The notes beneath the pieces are model-generated. The model was given only the letters and a program-made list of their open reading frames with translations, had not been told where the DNA came from and made no database searches. The position numbers and the translations under genes are program-made. Shown piece after piece: positions 9,576 through 18,637 of a stretch of DNA of 64,000 nt (positions within the stretch are counted from its first letter, which is position 1; every line of letters begins with the position of its first letter). The DNA is from Opitutus terrae PB90-1 (GTDB taxonomy: Bacteria > Verrucomicrobiota > Verrucomicrobiia > Opitutales > Opitutaceae). The DNA lies in assembly GCF_000019965.1 (NCBI RefSeq), contig NC_010571.1:4039001-4103000 (forward strand), read 5' to 3'.

Positions 9576-10382
9576 CTAGTTGAGCGCCCGATTCAGGTCT
9601 ATGGTGAAACCGGCGGATTTTAGCTCTTGGGCGAGTACCATTTTCCACCCGTGACTACTGTCCATCGGCTCGTACAAAAGCCCAAACACATCTGACGGCA
9701 TTTCGAGCTCCCCCTTGGTAATGACCAGTGTTCGTCGCCGCCCGAGCTTCGCTGCAAAATACCCTAGCTCCAGGATAACATTCTGTCTGGGTCTCGGTTT
9801 TTTATCGCCTTCATGGTTTGCCGCATAGCCGATGTCGTCGGGGGTCATGAGCACTACTGCGAAACCCGCGCGCGAGGCGAACTCCTCGAACTTCTCGATA
9901 ACAGTCATTCCTCGGTTTACCTGCTCCTGCAGGATAACTGGTGTGATCCCAAGCTGTTCAAGGAATCTAGCGACGGCGTGTTTCGCACCTTCGTCGTGGC
10001 CGTGCACGAGGAACACGGAGTTTGCTTTGGGGAGCTCTGTGTTAATGGCACCCGGATCGAAGCGTTTCGCGTTGAAAGCTCCTTCGGTGCCGATGTCGGA
10101 CTTCCAGCGGCCAGTGATGCTGCCGTCGGGCAAGAGCTGGCAGACTGCTTGCACCATCCCGAGATTAAGGCCACCAGTGCGCCTTCCGGGAGTGAGCTTG
10201 AAAGCAAGATTGTCGGTTACCTGACCCTCGATCGTGTATTCGTATTGGCCGAGCGCAGGCTCGTGCATCTTCGCGGTGCCTGTGATTCGCGCGCCGGTCT
10301 GTTTGATGTCCAGGATTAAGCCGCCGTGGTTCGTCCCGAAAATCTCTCCAGTCCAAAAGCCGGATACGTCAGGTAGGCTCAT
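9576..10382 (-). CDS. TIR-like NAD-binding effector with N-terminal beta-rich domain (CAP12/Pycsar-type TIR family)
   Basis: 268 aa. Residues 1-110 form a beta-rich, avidin/lipocalin-like domain (SGFWTGEIFGTNHGG, ITGTAKM, GSITGRWKSDIG). Residues 120-268 match the 'predicted nucleotide-binding TIR-like' family (PF10137): NSVFLVHGHDEGAKHAVARF (strand A and helix A), FAVVLMTPDDIGY (strand C), then RPRQNVILELGYFAAKLGR, whose Glu205 lies where TIR NADases carry the catalytic glutamate. The family includes effectors of CBASS and Pycsar anti-phage systems that destroy NAD. No cyclase partner lies next to it. Base composition is visibly AT-richer than the neighbours, and the gene sits on the 3' side of tRNA-Phe, suggesting acquisition. 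Function is inferred. Confidence 0.82.
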   Translation of the reverse strand: MSLPDVSGFWTGEIFGTNHGGLILDIKQTGARITGTAKMHEPALGQYEYTIEGQVTDNLAFKLTPGRRTGGLNLGMVQAVCQLLPDGSITGRWKSDIGTEGAFNAKRFDPGAINTELPKANSVFLVHGHDEGAKHAVARFLEQLGITPVILQEQVNRGMTVIEKFEEFASRAGFAVVLMTPDDIGYAANHEGDKKPRPRQNVILELGYFAAKLGRRRTLVITKGELEMPSDVFGLLYEPMDSSHGWKMVLAQELKSAGFTIDLNRALN

Positions 10383-10741
10383 GCCGCTATGCTGAAGTGG
10401 CTATCCATCAAGGTCCAGACCCGAAATGTATCCATCGGCAGGCCGACGATCAGCGCCTTGACACCTAATACATCTGGCGGCGCGCACATCGGCTCGATCC
10501 GAGTTGCTCCGGACCTCTGGCGCCACTCAGTTCAGAAACTGCACCAAGCTTCAGTTCGTTCAACAAGAGCGATCGAGCGCAAGGGAACGGTCACGTTTAG
10601 CGTGCTGGATGTCGATTGTGAACCGGTCGAGCCAGCTGCTCGGCGTTCAATTCTCCGGTATCTGGCTGCTTCGCCGCGAATCCCTGGACTTTCGTCAAGA
10701 AGAGAACAAGGCCGCAAACCCTCGAAACACTGAACTCAAAC
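10383..10741. other. Gene-poor, AT-richer stretch between TIR gene and tRNA-Phe
   Basis: Open frames on either strand do not resemble any family I know. A 114-codon frame starting at 10389 is divergent to the TIR gene but shows no domain. Base composition resembles the TIR gene, so both may belong to one acquired islet. No att-like repeat of the tRNA 3' end was seen. Confidence 0.4.
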
Positions 10742-10775
10742 ACAAAACCCGCTGCTCCATGAGGAACAGCGGGTT
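10742..10775 (-). terminator. Intrinsic terminator of tRNA-Phe
   Basis: A perfect 9-bp inverted repeat (AACCCGCTG / CAGCGGGTT, at 10746-10754 and 10767-10775) begins a few bases beyond the encoded CCA. On the transcribed strand it is followed by TTTTGTGTTTG. Position, stem and U-run together make a standard Rho-independent terminator. Confidence 0.85.
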
Positions 10776-10779
10776 AAAG

Positions 10780-10855
<76 letters not shown>

Positions 10856-10857
10856 AC

Positions 10858-11252
10858 GAGCAGGAAGGGCACAGCAAAGGGCCGGCGCGGGCGGCGTCAA
10901 CGGGAATTTCGAGACGCAGAACGAACAGCCGAGAGTTGAGAGTTGAGCGTTGAGAGCTGAGAGAAAGCCAGCCCGCCGGGACGGCGGGCGCGACCACGGC
11001 CGGCGGCGAGCGCCGGCCCTACGCGAAGGCAACGGAGCGGGCGAGGACGCCCGCGCTCCCACGCACGCGTCGACGCGGGCCAAGACGGCTACGAAAACTC
11101 CCGCTGCTCATGCAGCGGGCCACGGAGAGGCCGCGACGAAGGCGTCGCGGCTCCAGCATTGCCGCAAGAAATACGCGACGAGGGCGTCGCGGCTCCACCT
11201 GGCTGAAGGCGCGCTCCACGCAGGTGTTCGCGTAGGCAGGAGAGTGGCGCGG
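10858..11252. repeat. Repeat-filled intergenic region
   Basis: No gene. Contents in order: a GAGAGTTGAGAGTTGAGCGTTGAGAG tract (about 10929-10962, broken here as GAGAGTTGAG repeats), a GCCCGCCGGGACGGCGGGC hairpin (about 10972-10990), the GGCCGGCGGCGAGCGCCGGCCCTAC element (10998-11022), and two 'GCGACGA(A/G)GGCGTCGCGGCTCCA' elements (about 11131-11155 and 11172-11197) in the same orientation. Confidence 0.75.
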
Positions 11253-12629
11253 CTACAGGTGGAAGATCTTGCCGCCGGCGAGCACGTTCTGGGTCGCGTC
11301 GTCGAACGTGACTCGCTCGCCCGTGCGCGCGGCGGCGTTGGCCATGATCGTCGCGATCGAGTGCTGGTAGCCCGCCTCGATCGGACCATTCGGCTGCTGC
11401 CGCGAGCGCAGGCATTCCATCCAGTTCCGCATGTGCGCGCTCGTCATCGCGTCCACGCCGGTGTTCGCGGTCGTCTGCACCGCGCCTTCGCTCGGCAGCG
11501 TGAACGCCTCGACGAGATTCGGCTGCAGGCCCATCGCCGCCGCTTCGGGTGCCTGCAATCCGCCGCGCGGACTGACTTCGTTGGTGTCGAGATTCAGTTC
11601 GCCACCATTGGAGTAGTAAATCTCCTTTGTGCCGCCGGCGGAGTTTGAGAAGCGCGAGCTGTAGACGACCTGGAATCCCTTCGTCCGATCGTCGAGCGGA
11701 CCGTAGTCGAACACGGCCGTGAGCGTGTCGAAGTTCGTGCGGCCGTCCTTCCACTGGTAGATGCCGCCATTCGCCGACACGCTCCGCGGATGCGGTAGGC
11801 CGGTGAACCAGTGCACCGTGTCGATCTGATGGCACATCCACTGGCCGGGAATCCCGGACGAGTAGGGCCAGAACAGCCGGTATTCGAGATACTTTCTCGC
11901 GTCCCACGGCTCGAACGGGCGGTTGAGCAAAAAGCGTCGCCAGTCGGTATCCGACTCCTTGATCGCGGCGACGAGCTGCGGCCGGCGCCACCGGCCGGGC
12001 TGATTCACGTTCCAACTCATCTCGACGGCCACGATGTCGCCGAACCGGCCTGAACGCAGGTAGTCGTGGGCCGCGTGATAGTTCCGGCCGCTCCGGCGCT
12101 GCGAGCCGATCTGCACGATCCGGTCGCTGTTCCGCACGGCCTTCAACACCGTGCGCGCGTCCTCCATCGTCTCCGCGAGCGGCTTTTCGACATACGCGTC
12201 GCAGCCGGCCTGCACGGCCTCGACCGCGTGCAGCGCATGCTGGAAGTCCGCCGTGCTGATGATCACCGCGTCCAGCTTCGCGGCGGCATACATTTCCTCG
12301 TTGTTGCGGTACGGCGTAATCGTCTGCTGCCATCGCTGCTGGAAAAACGCCACCGCCTCGTCGCGACGCCGGTTCCAGATGTCGGAGACCGCGACGATCT
12401 CGGCGTTCAACTCCGCCGCGTGCTGCTGGAACGCGGGGATCAGCGTGTCGCGCGCGCGATCGGAAAATCCCACGAGCCCCACGCGAATCCGATCGTTCGC
12501 GCCCGGGACGGCTGCCCAGGCGCGCGAACCGAGGTAGGAGCTGGCCAGGACGAATCCGCCGGACGCCAGCGTGAGATCGCGGACAAAACGGCGGCGGGTA
12601 ACCGAGTGGGGAGAATGGGGTGAACTCAT
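11253..12629 (-). CDS. Gfo/Idh/MocA family oxidoreductase with Tat signal
   Basis: 458 aa. The start at 12629 places a twin-arginine signal at the N-terminus (TRRRFVRDLTLA at about 11-22, then a hydrophobic region and AWA cleavage site near 40), so the cofactor-loaded enzyme is exported folded. The Rossmann domain starts at RIRVGLVGFSDRARD. The EKP motif (AYVEKPLAE, about residues 145-153) supplies the catalytic lysine. The C-terminal half is the alpha/beta substrate domain. Verrucomicrobia and Planctomycetes carry many exported members acting on unusual sugars. Substrate unknown. It is monocistronic between a repeat cluster and cimA. Confidence 0.9.
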   Translation of the reverse strand: MSSPHSPHSVTRRRFVRDLTLASGGFVLASSYLGSRAWAAVPGANDRIRVGLVGFSDRARDTLIPAFQQHAAELNAEIVAVSDIWNRRRDEAVAFFQQRWQQTITPYRNNEEMYAAAKLDAVIISTADFQHALHAVEAVQAGCDAYVEKPLAETMEDARTVLKAVRNSDRIVQIGSQRRSGRNYHAAHDYLRSGRFGDIVAVEMSWNVNQPGRWRRPQLVAAIKESDTDWRRFLLNRPFEPWDARKYLEYRLFWPYSSGIPGQWMCHQIDTVHWFTGLPHPRSVSANGGIYQWKDGRTNFDTLTAVFDYGPLDDRTKGFQVVYSSRFSNSAGGTKEIYYSNGGELNLDTNEVSPRGGLQAPEAAAMGLQPNLVEAFTLPSEGAVQTTANTGVDAMTSAHMRNWMECLRSRQQPNGPIEAGYQHSIATIMANAAARTGERVTFDDATQNVLAGGKIFHL

Positions 12630-12744
12630 GCCAACGAGAAGAGCCAACCTGAGGGTGAAGACAACTGTAGGTTGAGGCGATCGGTGCAGCGTGCGGCACC
12701 GTTGAACCAAGCACAGGTGAACGCGGTGCCCACGTCACGGTAGG

Positions 12745-12785
12745 GCGCCGGCAGACCACGGGCGGGGCGCCCGTGCCACGACGGA
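12745..12785. repeat. Dispersed palindromic repeat upstream of cimA
   Basis: GGTAGGGCGCCGGCAG start followed by ACGGGCGGGGCGCCCGTGCCACG. This combines the GGTAGGGC end seen in the composite elements with a 'GGGCG..GCCCGTGCCACG' hairpin. It lies in the gap between two divergent genes, about 80 bases before the cimA start. Confidence 0.6.
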
Positions 12786-12866
12786 CGACGCGCAGCGCCC
12801 ACCGCTGTCATGCCGAAAAGCTCCCTTGCCAGCAACCGTGGCGGACCCCAATCCTTGCGGCTCCGC

Positions 12867-14429
12867 ATGAGCACGAGCTTGAAGATCTACGACACCACCC
12901 TGCGTGATGGCACGCAGGGCGAAGGCATCAGCTTCTCCGTCACCGACAAGCTCTTGATTGCGCAGAAGCTGGACCAGTTCGGCGTCGACTACATCGAAGG
13001 CGGATTCCCGGGATCCAATCCCCGCGACATCTCGTTCTTCGCGGAGGCGAAAAAGCTGAAGCTCACGCACGCGAAGCTCGCGGCCTTCGGCGCCACCCGG
13101 CGCGCGGGCGTAAAGCCCGAGGAAGACGCCCAGCTGCGCACGCTGATCGAGAGCGAGATGCCCGTGCTGACGATCGTCGGCAAAACGTGGCTCATGCACG
13201 TGCACGAGATCCTGCGCACCACGCCGGAGGAAAACCTGGCGATGATCGAAGACAGCGTCCGCTACCTCGTCGCCCAGGGCCGTGAGGTGATCTACGACGC
13301 CGAACACTTTTTCGACGGTTATCTCGACAATTCCGACTACGCCTTGCGCACGCTTGAAGCGGCGGCGCGTGGCGGGGCGAGCAATCTCACGCTCTGTGAA
13401 ACGAACGGCGGCAAACTCGTGCCGGAAGTGCATAAAATCGCCGCGGCCGCGGTGGCCCGCTTCGGCCGCGACAAGGTGGGCGTGCACTGCCACAACGACA
13501 GCGGGCTCGGCGTCGCGGTGACGCTCGCCGGCGTCGACGCGGGGGCGTCGCTGGTTCAAGGCACGATGAACGGCTACGGCGAACGGGTCGGCAACGCGAA
13601 CCTCGTGACGCTCCTGCCGAATCTGTTCCTGAAAATGGGCCGGACCGCGAACTGCGCGAAAAACCTGAAGGAGCTGCGCGACCTGTCGCTGTTCTTCGAC
13701 GAGCTGGCGAATCTCCGGCCGAATCCGAAGGCGCCATTCGTCGGTCAGTCAGCCTTCGCGCACAAGGGCGGTCTGCATGCCAACGCCGCGCAAAAAGTCG
13801 CGCGCAGCTACGAGCACATCGACCCGGCGCTCGTGGGCAATCGCACGCGCGTGCTCGTGTCGGACATGGCCGGCCGCACCAGCCTGACGCTTAAGGCACG
13901 CGAGCTGGGCATCGAGCTCGATGAACGGCTCCCGGCGATGAAAGGGCTGATCGACGAGCTAAAGGAGCGCGAGTTTCGCGGCTACGAATACGAGGCGGCG
14001 GATGCGTCGTTCCGGCTGCTGATCGCGAAATGGCTCGGCCAGCAGAAAACGTTTTTCGACGTCGAGAACTACCGCGTCATCATCGAGCGACACAACAACC
14101 AGATCTGGTCAGAAGCGACCGTGAAGCTGACGGTGAACGGCGAAGCGATGCACACTGTGGCCGAGGCGAGTGGTCCGGTCGGCGCGCTCGACAAGGCGCT
14201 GCGGCTCGCGCTCGCGAAAGCCTACCCGCAGCTCCAGACGATGTCGTTGCGCGATTACAAGGTCCGGATTCTCGAGAGCAATCAAGGCGCCGGCTCGCGC
14301 ACGCGGGTGCTGATCGAAAGCGGCAACGGCAAAAAGATTTGGGGCACCGTGGGAGTCAGCGACAACATCATCGACGCCAGCTGGGAAGCGCTGCGGGATT
14401 CCGTCGAGTACATGCTGATGCAGAGCTGA
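12867..14429 (+). CDS. cimA: (R)-citramalate synthase
   Basis: 520 aa. Condenses pyruvate with acetyl-CoA to (R)-citramalate, the first step of the threonine-independent isoleucine route. The TIM-barrel of the DRE-TIM family opens with KIYDTTLRDGTQGEG (about residues 6-20). The metal-binding GVHCHNDSGLGVAV lies near 210. FVGQSAFAHKGGLHA (about 290-304) is the second signature. The final 130 residues are the LeuA-type allosteric/dimerisation domain. The length and DTTLRDGTQGE form favour CimA over 2-isopropylmalate synthase, although the family boundary is not absolute. The ATG at 12867 is chosen to match the normal N-terminus. Confidence 0.9.
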   Translation: MSTSLKIYDTTLRDGTQGEGISFSVTDKLLIAQKLDQFGVDYIEGGFPGSNPRDISFFAEAKKLKLTHAKLAAFGATRRAGVKPEEDAQLRTLIESEMPVLTIVGKTWLMHVHEILRTTPEENLAMIEDSVRYLVAQGREVIYDAEHFFDGYLDNSDYALRTLEAAARGGASNLTLCETNGGKLVPEVHKIAAAAVARFGRDKVGVHCHNDSGLGVAVTLAGVDAGASLVQGTMNGYGERVGNANLVTLLPNLFLKMGRTANCAKNLKELRDLSLFFDELANLRPNPKAPFVGQSAFAHKGGLHANAAQKVARSYEHIDPALVGNRTRVLVSDMAGRTSLTLKARELGIELDERLPAMKGLIDELKEREFRGYEYEAADASFRLLIAKWLGQQKTFFDVENYRVIIERHNNQIWSEATVKLTVNGEAMHTVAEASGPVGALDKALRLALAKAYPQLQTMSLRDYKVRILESNQGAGSRTRVLIESGNGKKIWGTVGVSDNIIDASWEALRDSVEYMLMQS

Positions 14430-14552
14430 GCAAGGTGTGCGCGCGGCCAAGCTGCAGGCCAAGTCGCTGACCTAGCCCGCCAGGGCCGGTGCGCCGCGGA
14501 CGTGGCGGACCGTTGCGAACGCGTGGCAGCCCTGCGAAGGGCCGCTACGACC

Positions 14553-14732
14553 TCACTTGCCGAACACTTTTTTGATGTCGCCGACCTTTTTCTGCACCTT
14601 GCCTTCGGCTTCGTCGCCGCGGCCTTCCGCGCGCAGATTACGGTCCGCGGTCGCTTCACCTGCAGTCGCTTTGACGCGGCCTTTGACCTGTTTCGCGGTG
14701 CCTTCGATCTTGTCTTGTGAGCTGCTTTTCAT
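14553..14732 (-). CDS. CsbD-like stress protein
   Basis: 59 aa, very hydrophilic. Lys/Glu/Gly-rich sequence with the CsbD signature (QDKIEGTAKQVKGRVKATAG, then ADRNLRAEGRGDEAEGKVQ) and a C-terminal KKVFGK. CsbD proteins are abundant general-stress proteins of unclear mechanism. The start at 14732 reproduces the usual N-terminus. It is convergent with cimA; the gap contains only GC-rich palindromes. Confidence 0.9.
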   Translation of the reverse strand: MKSSSQDKIEGTAKQVKGRVKATAGEATADRNLRAEGRGDEAEGKVQKKVGDIKKVFGK

Positions 14733-15018
14733 GGTAGGGGCGGAGGGGTTTTGCCGGCGCGAGCACCGACCGAGCCCGCCCACCGCGGTTCCGATCAGAG
14801 ATCGCGCGCGGATCGGGAGAAACCACGCCCTGCGTATGGTGAACCGGCCACAGGAACGCGGATAGTCTGGCGTTCGAGCGCTCGCGATGCGCCTGTCGGC
14901 GACCGGCGCACGCACCGTCGGTTTAGGCCCGAGGGTAAATTCGAAGCGATCAAGGGGGCCAATCCGTGCCTCTTGACTATGGCCATCGAGTTCCACGAAC
15001 CCGGCCAGGCGAGCGTTA
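14733..15018. other. Intergenic region upstream of csbD
   Basis: No gene supported. It should hold the csbD promoter (reverse strand). No clear -35/-10 pair, riboswitch or repeat was recognised. Confidence 0.4.
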
Positions 15019-16908
15019 CTACAACTGGATCGGCAGGCCGACCTCGATGATTTGCATCGGCGGCAGCCGGTAGTAGTCGCGCGCCTGCCGCGCGTTGCGG
15101 CTCAGGAATCCGTAGAAACGTTTCTGCCACTCCCACATCCGGGCCTCGCCACCCGTGATGATCATCTCGCGGTTGAAATAGTAGGTTGCCTCCGACGGTT
15201 TCAGCGGCACGCCGCGCTCGCGGATGTCGATGATCAGCGTGGAAACATCGGGCGATTCCATGTAGCCGTAGCGGGCGAGCGCGCGCCACACGCCTTCACC
15301 GATTTCGCGGACATCCAGCCGCTCGTCATCGGGCACGAACGGCACGTCCTGCGTGATGATGCTGAGCAGGACGACCGTTTCGTGCAGCACCTTGGTGGCC
15401 TTCACATGGTGCAGCAGCACGAGCGGTGTGCCCGTGGGATTGCCGGCCATGAACACGCCGGTGCCGCGCACGCGCTGCACGTGTTTGCTTGAGGCGATGT
15501 TCTTCAACTCGGCCTCGGTGATCTCGTTCGCATACACGCGGCGGAAGATCTCGAACTTGCCCATCTTCCACGTGACCATCACCGCCAGCACGCCGGTGGC
15601 GATGCCGAGCGGGAGCCAGCCGCCGTCGAAGAACTTGTGCAGGTTGGCGCTGAAGAAGGTGACATCAACGACCAGAAAGGCCGCGCAAATGCTCGCGGCG
15701 CGCACCGTCGACCAATACCACGCACGCGTCATCACAAAAAACAGCGCGATGGTGGTGATGATCATCGTGCCAGTGACCGCGATGCCGTAGGCCGCGGCCA
15801 GCGCGGAGCTGGAACGGAATTCCAGGACGGTCGCGATCGAACCAATCGCGAGGAGGCTGTTGACCAGCGGCAGGTAGATCTGCCCCTGCTGCACGGCATT
15901 GGTGTGGCGCACCGTAAGCCGCGGGAAAAATCCGAGTTGGATCGCCTGACGCACGAGCGAGTACGCCCCGGAAATCAGCGCCTGGCTGGCGATGATCGCG
16001 GCCAGCACGGAGAGGGCGAGCAGCCCGTAGCGCAGCGGCCCCTCCGGTGCGATTGCGAGGAAGGGGTTCTCCGCCGAACTGCGGCCGGACAGGAAATACG
16101 CGCCCTGACCGAAGTAGTTCAGCGTCAGTCCCGGCAGAACGACGCCATACCACGCCGTGACGATCACCCGTCGACCGAAGTGACCCATGTCGGCGTAAAG
16201 CGCCTCCACGCCGGTGAACGCCAGCACGACGGAGCCGAGGAGAATCACCACCTCGATCGGCGGATGGCTGAAGAGCAGCCGCAGCCCGAGCAGCGGATTC
16301 AGGGCCTGCAGCACCATGGGCGTTTCGATCACCCGCCACAGCCCGAAGGCGCCGAGCGTCACGAACCAGAACAGCATGACCGGGCCGAAGATCGAACCGA
16401 TGAACTTAGTGCCGCGAAACTGAAGCCCGAATAGCACCGCGAGGATGAGGCAGGAGATCGGCACCACCGTATGGGCGACGCCGGGCCAAACCACCTTCAC
16501 GCCCTCGACGGCGCCCAACACCGTGATCGCCGGAGTGATGACCGCTTCGCCGCACAGCATGGCGGCGCCGGCGAGCACCAGCAGCGCGCCGGCGGTGAGT
16601 CGGTGCCGCGGACCGGGATCGAGCTTGCCGAGCGCTAGCAGCGTGAAAATCCCGCCTTCCCCGCGGTTGTCGGCGCGCAGTACGAAGAGCGTGTATTTGA
16701 TGCTGACGATGAAGATCAGCGACCACACGATCAGCGACAACACGCCCAGCACGACGACGGAGGGCTCAGCGTCTGGAAGCGCGTGGAGGCATTCGCGCAT
16801 CGTATAGAGCGGACTCGTGCCGATGTCGCCAAACACGACCCCCAACGCACCAATGCCTAGCGCGATCCGGGCGCCCGTGCCGGGCGTGGCGGGGGAGGGG
16901 TGGCTCAT
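15019..16908 (-). CDS. kup: KUP-type potassium uptake permease
   Basis: 629 aa inner-membrane K+/H+ symporter. About a dozen hydrophobic helices fill residues 15-460. The signature [20 protein letters not shown] lies at about residues 17-36, followed by [16 protein letters not shown]. The last 170 residues form the cytoplasmic C-terminal domain (for example [18 protein letters not shown]). The start at 16908 gives the usual short Ser/Pro-rich N-terminus. It diverges from menB across about 130 bases. Full length for the family. Confidence 0.95.
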   Translation of the reverse strand: MSHPSPATPGTGARIALGIGALGVVFGDIGTSPLYTMRECLHALPDAEPSVVVLGVLSLIVWSLIFIVSIKYTLFVLRADNRGEGGIFTLLALGKLDPGPRHRLTAGALLVLAGAAMLCGEAVITPAITVLGAVEGVKVVWPGVAHTVVPISCLILAVLFGLQFRGTKFIGSIFGPVMLFWFVTLGAFGLWRVIETPMVLQALNPLLGLRLLFSHPPIEVVILLGSVVLAFTGVEALYADMGHFGRRVIVTAWYGVVLPGLTLNYFGQGAYFLSGRSSAENPFLAIAPEGPLRYGLLALSVLAAIIASQALISGAYSLVRQAIQLGFFPRLTVRHTNAVQQGQIYLPLVNSLLAIGSIATVLEFRSSSALAAAYGIAVTGTMIITTIALFFVMTRAWYWSTVRAASICAAFLVVDVTFFSANLHKFFDGGWLPLGIATGVLAVMVTWKMGKFEIFRRVYANEITEAELKNIASSKHVQRVRGTGVFMAGNPTGTPLVLLHHVKATKVLHETVVLLSIITQDVPFVPDDERLDVREIGEGVWRALARYGYMESPDVSTLIIDIRERGVPLKPSEATYYFNREMIITGGEARMWEWQKRFYGFLSRNARQARDYYRLPPMQIIEVGLPIQL

Positions 16909-17038
16909 GCGAGCAGTCACTTTCTCCCAGTCACGCCGGGGCTCCAAGCAGTTTTTTCCACGGCAAGAACGGAATCAGCTTGAACCCGGGCCAAACGCCC
17001 GGTGGACAACCAGCCCGATCAAGCCAACGGTTACGCCC

Positions 17039-17872
17039 ATGAATCCGGACTGGAAGAGCGCCAAGACCTACAAGGACATTCTCTACCACAAGGCCGATGG
17101 CATGGCCAAAGTGACGATCAACCGGCCGGAGAAACGCAACGCGTTCCGGCCGCTGACCGTCGCGGAGATGCACGACGCGTTCGCCGATGCGCGCGAGGAT
17201 CCGACGATTGGCGTCGTGTTGCTCACCGGCGCCGGTCCGCACACGGACGGCAAGTACGCATTCTGCGCCGGCGGCGATCAGAGTGTGCGGGGGCACGCGG
17301 GTTACATCGGGGAGGACGGCGTGCCGCGGCTCAACGTGCTCGATCTACAGAAGTTGATCCGGTCGATGCCGAAGGCCGTGATCGCGCTCGTGGCGGGTTA
17401 CGCGATCGGCGGCGGTCATGTGCTGCACGTGGTGTGCGACCTGACGATCGCGGCCGATAATGCCATCTTCGGCCAGGTGGGGCCCAAGATGGGGAGCTTC
17501 GATGGCGGCTTTGGGTCGAGTTATCTGGCCCGGCTGGTGGGACAGAAGAAGGCGCGCGAGATCTGGTTTTTGTGCCGGCAATACAACGCGCAGCAGGCGC
17601 TGCAGATGGGACTGGTGAACACCGTCGTGCCGGTCGCCGAACTCGAAGCGGAGGGCGTGCGTTGGGCGCAGGAAATTCTGCAGAAAAGTCCGCTGGCGAT
17701 CCGGTTGCTCAAGAGCGGGTTCAACGCCGAGCTCGATGGGCAGGCGGGGATTCAGGAACTCGCCGGGAACGCGACGCTGCTCTACTACATGAGCGAGGAG
17801 GCGAAGGAGTTTCACTCGGCGCAGCGCGAAAAGCGCAAAGCCGACGCGCGCAAGTTCCCCTGGCTGCCGTAA
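17039..17872 (+). CDS. menB: 1,4-dihydroxy-2-naphthoyl-CoA synthase
   Basis: 277 aa crotonase-fold enzyme closing the second ring in menaquinone synthesis. Diagnostic MenB blocks: [20 protein letters not shown] (about residues 17-36), [11 protein letters not shown], then [21 protein letters not shown] and [21 protein letters not shown], and the C-terminal [15 protein letters not shown]. These separate it from generic enoyl-CoA hydratases. The start at 17039 (ATGAATCCG) matches the normal N-terminus. No other men genes are nearby. Implies menaquinone-based respiration. Confidence 0.95.
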   Translation: MNPDWKSAKTYKDILYHKADGMAKVTINRPEKRNAFRPLTVAEMHDAFADAREDPTIGVVLLTGAGPHTDGKYAFCAGGDQSVRGHAGYIGEDGVPRLNVLDLQKLIRSMPKAVIALVAGYAIGGGHVLHVVCDLTIAADNAIFGQVGPKMGSFDGGFGSSYLARLVGQKKAREIWFLCRQYNAQQALQMGLVNTVVPVAELEAEGVRWAQEILQKSPLAIRLLKSGFNAELDGQAGIQELAGNATLLYYMSEEAKEFHSAQREKRKADARKFPWLP

Positions 17873-17917
17873 AGGGCGATGTTCTTGGAGGTGCGACGCT
17901 CTCGTTGAGCGTCTGTC

Positions 17918-17993
17918 GGGCGGCCGCGACGAGGGCGTCGCGGCTCCATTACGGGGAGGTTGTCCCAACCCGGGCTCACCGAGCCCGGCTACA
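17918..17993. repeat. Two dispersed palindromic repeats downstream of menB
   Basis: 17923-17948 is a 'GCCGCGACGAGGGCGTCGCGGCTCCA' element (split: GCCGCGACGAGGGCG + TCGCGGCTCCA). About 17965-17993 is CCCGGGCTCACCGAGCCCGGCTAC, another hairpin family also found at about 36886-36912 and 53358-53404. Confidence 0.8.
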
Positions 17994-17998
17994 TGCAC

Positions 17999-18035
17999 AA
18001 AAAAACCGCCCCGGGAGGCGTCCCTCCCGAGGCGG
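17999..18035 (-). terminator. Intrinsic terminator of the 28-codon gene
   Basis: The inverted repeat CCGCC-CGGGAGG (18006-18018) pairs with CCTCCCG-GGCGG (18023-18035), with one mismatch and a 4-nt loop. On the reverse strand it is followed by seven T (A-run 17999-18005). It ends 10 bases past the microprotein stop codon. Confidence 0.85.
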
Positions 18036-18045
18036 CGTTGTTTTC

Positions 18046-18132
18046 TTACTTATTGGTCACCCGGTAGTCGACCGAGGCGATGACAAAGAGCATCGCGGTC
18101 GCCAGCCAGGAGACGATCAGGGCGGTATCCAT
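18046..18132 (-). CDS. Candidate 28-aa single-pass membrane microprotein
   Basis: 28 codons from ATG (18132) to TAA. It starts MDTALIVSWLATAMLFVIAS and ends VDYRVTNK. One transmembrane helix of about 16-18 residues is followed by a charged tail. A good ribosome site (GAAAGGA) lies about 10 bases upstream, and a strong terminator lies 10 bases downstream, giving a complete mini transcription unit. The size and shape recall accessory subunits such as KdpF or CydX, but the sequence matches none I know and no partner operon is adjacent. Convergent with menB. Real gene status is inferred from signals, not homology. Confidence 0.6.
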   Translation of the reverse strand: MDTALIVSWLATAMLFVIASVDYRVTNK

Positions 18133-18139
18133 AACGGTA

Positions 18140-18275
18140 TCGTCCTTTCATTGCCGTTCAGAACGGCTTCAGCCTCCTCCATGTGGATTCGGCGTTGGCT
18201 GATCCCTCCGCACCGACCCGAGTCTTGCGACCCGAAGGGCGACGGAGTTTGCGGGATTACACCCGCAAAGTCGAA
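18140..18275 (-). promoter_or_regulatory. Structured leader upstream of the microprotein gene
   Basis: On the reverse strand, a perfect 8-bp hairpin TTTGCGGG-TGTAAT-CCCGCAAA (18248-18269) is followed by a CCCTTCGGG hairpin, GGGATCAGCCAACGCC, and a short GCCGTT-CTG-AACGGC hairpin just before the ribosome site. GGGTGTAATCCC and GATCAGCCAAC loosely resemble parts of the ydaO (c-di-AMP) riboswitch consensus, but key blocks are missing or divergent. I call only a structured leader. Confidence 0.3.
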
Positions 18276-18637
18276 AGCGTGCAGAATGGATGCTGGAGTA
18301 ACGTCAATTCACGCTATCGTGATCGCTCAAAGAACACCCTGACGCCAACACCGTATGGGTCGGGCACCGGCATGCAAGCCGCGCGTGCATTACCGGTGTT
18401 ACAATTTGGCGACAAGCTGTACTGATCGACGTAGGCCCAGCTCGTAGGCTGTGCCATCGAACGACTTCCGTCGCGGCGTAGGCTACCGGCGTATGACAAA
18501 GGTGAACGGAGACTGCCGCCGGTTGAGCCCGCTTTTCGACGGGGAGCTGGCGATTGTCCGTGAAATTGCGTCAACGTGCAGCGCGCCGGACGATCGCCTG
18601 GAACCGGCGCACCACCAAAGACATGGCGTCGGCCCGC
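18276..18637. other. Gene-poor stretch
   Basis: No coding region or named repeat supported. It presumably carries the promoter of the microprotein leader on the reverse strand and the 3' flank of the SIR2-like gene. Confidence 0.4.

Noticed and set aside
9426-10779. Prophage or integrative element at tRNA-Phe
   Set aside because: No integrase, no duplicated tRNA end, and only one recognisable gene. Described as an islet candidate only.
12630-12866. Riboswitch or T-box before cimA
   Set aside because: No recognisable conserved block; the region holds a palindromic repeat and otherwise plain sequence.
18117-18182. 21-codon upstream frame overlapping the microprotein start
   Set aside because: It has an ATG and overlaps the leader, but no ribosome site and no conserved-looking sequence; too little evidence for a leader peptide.
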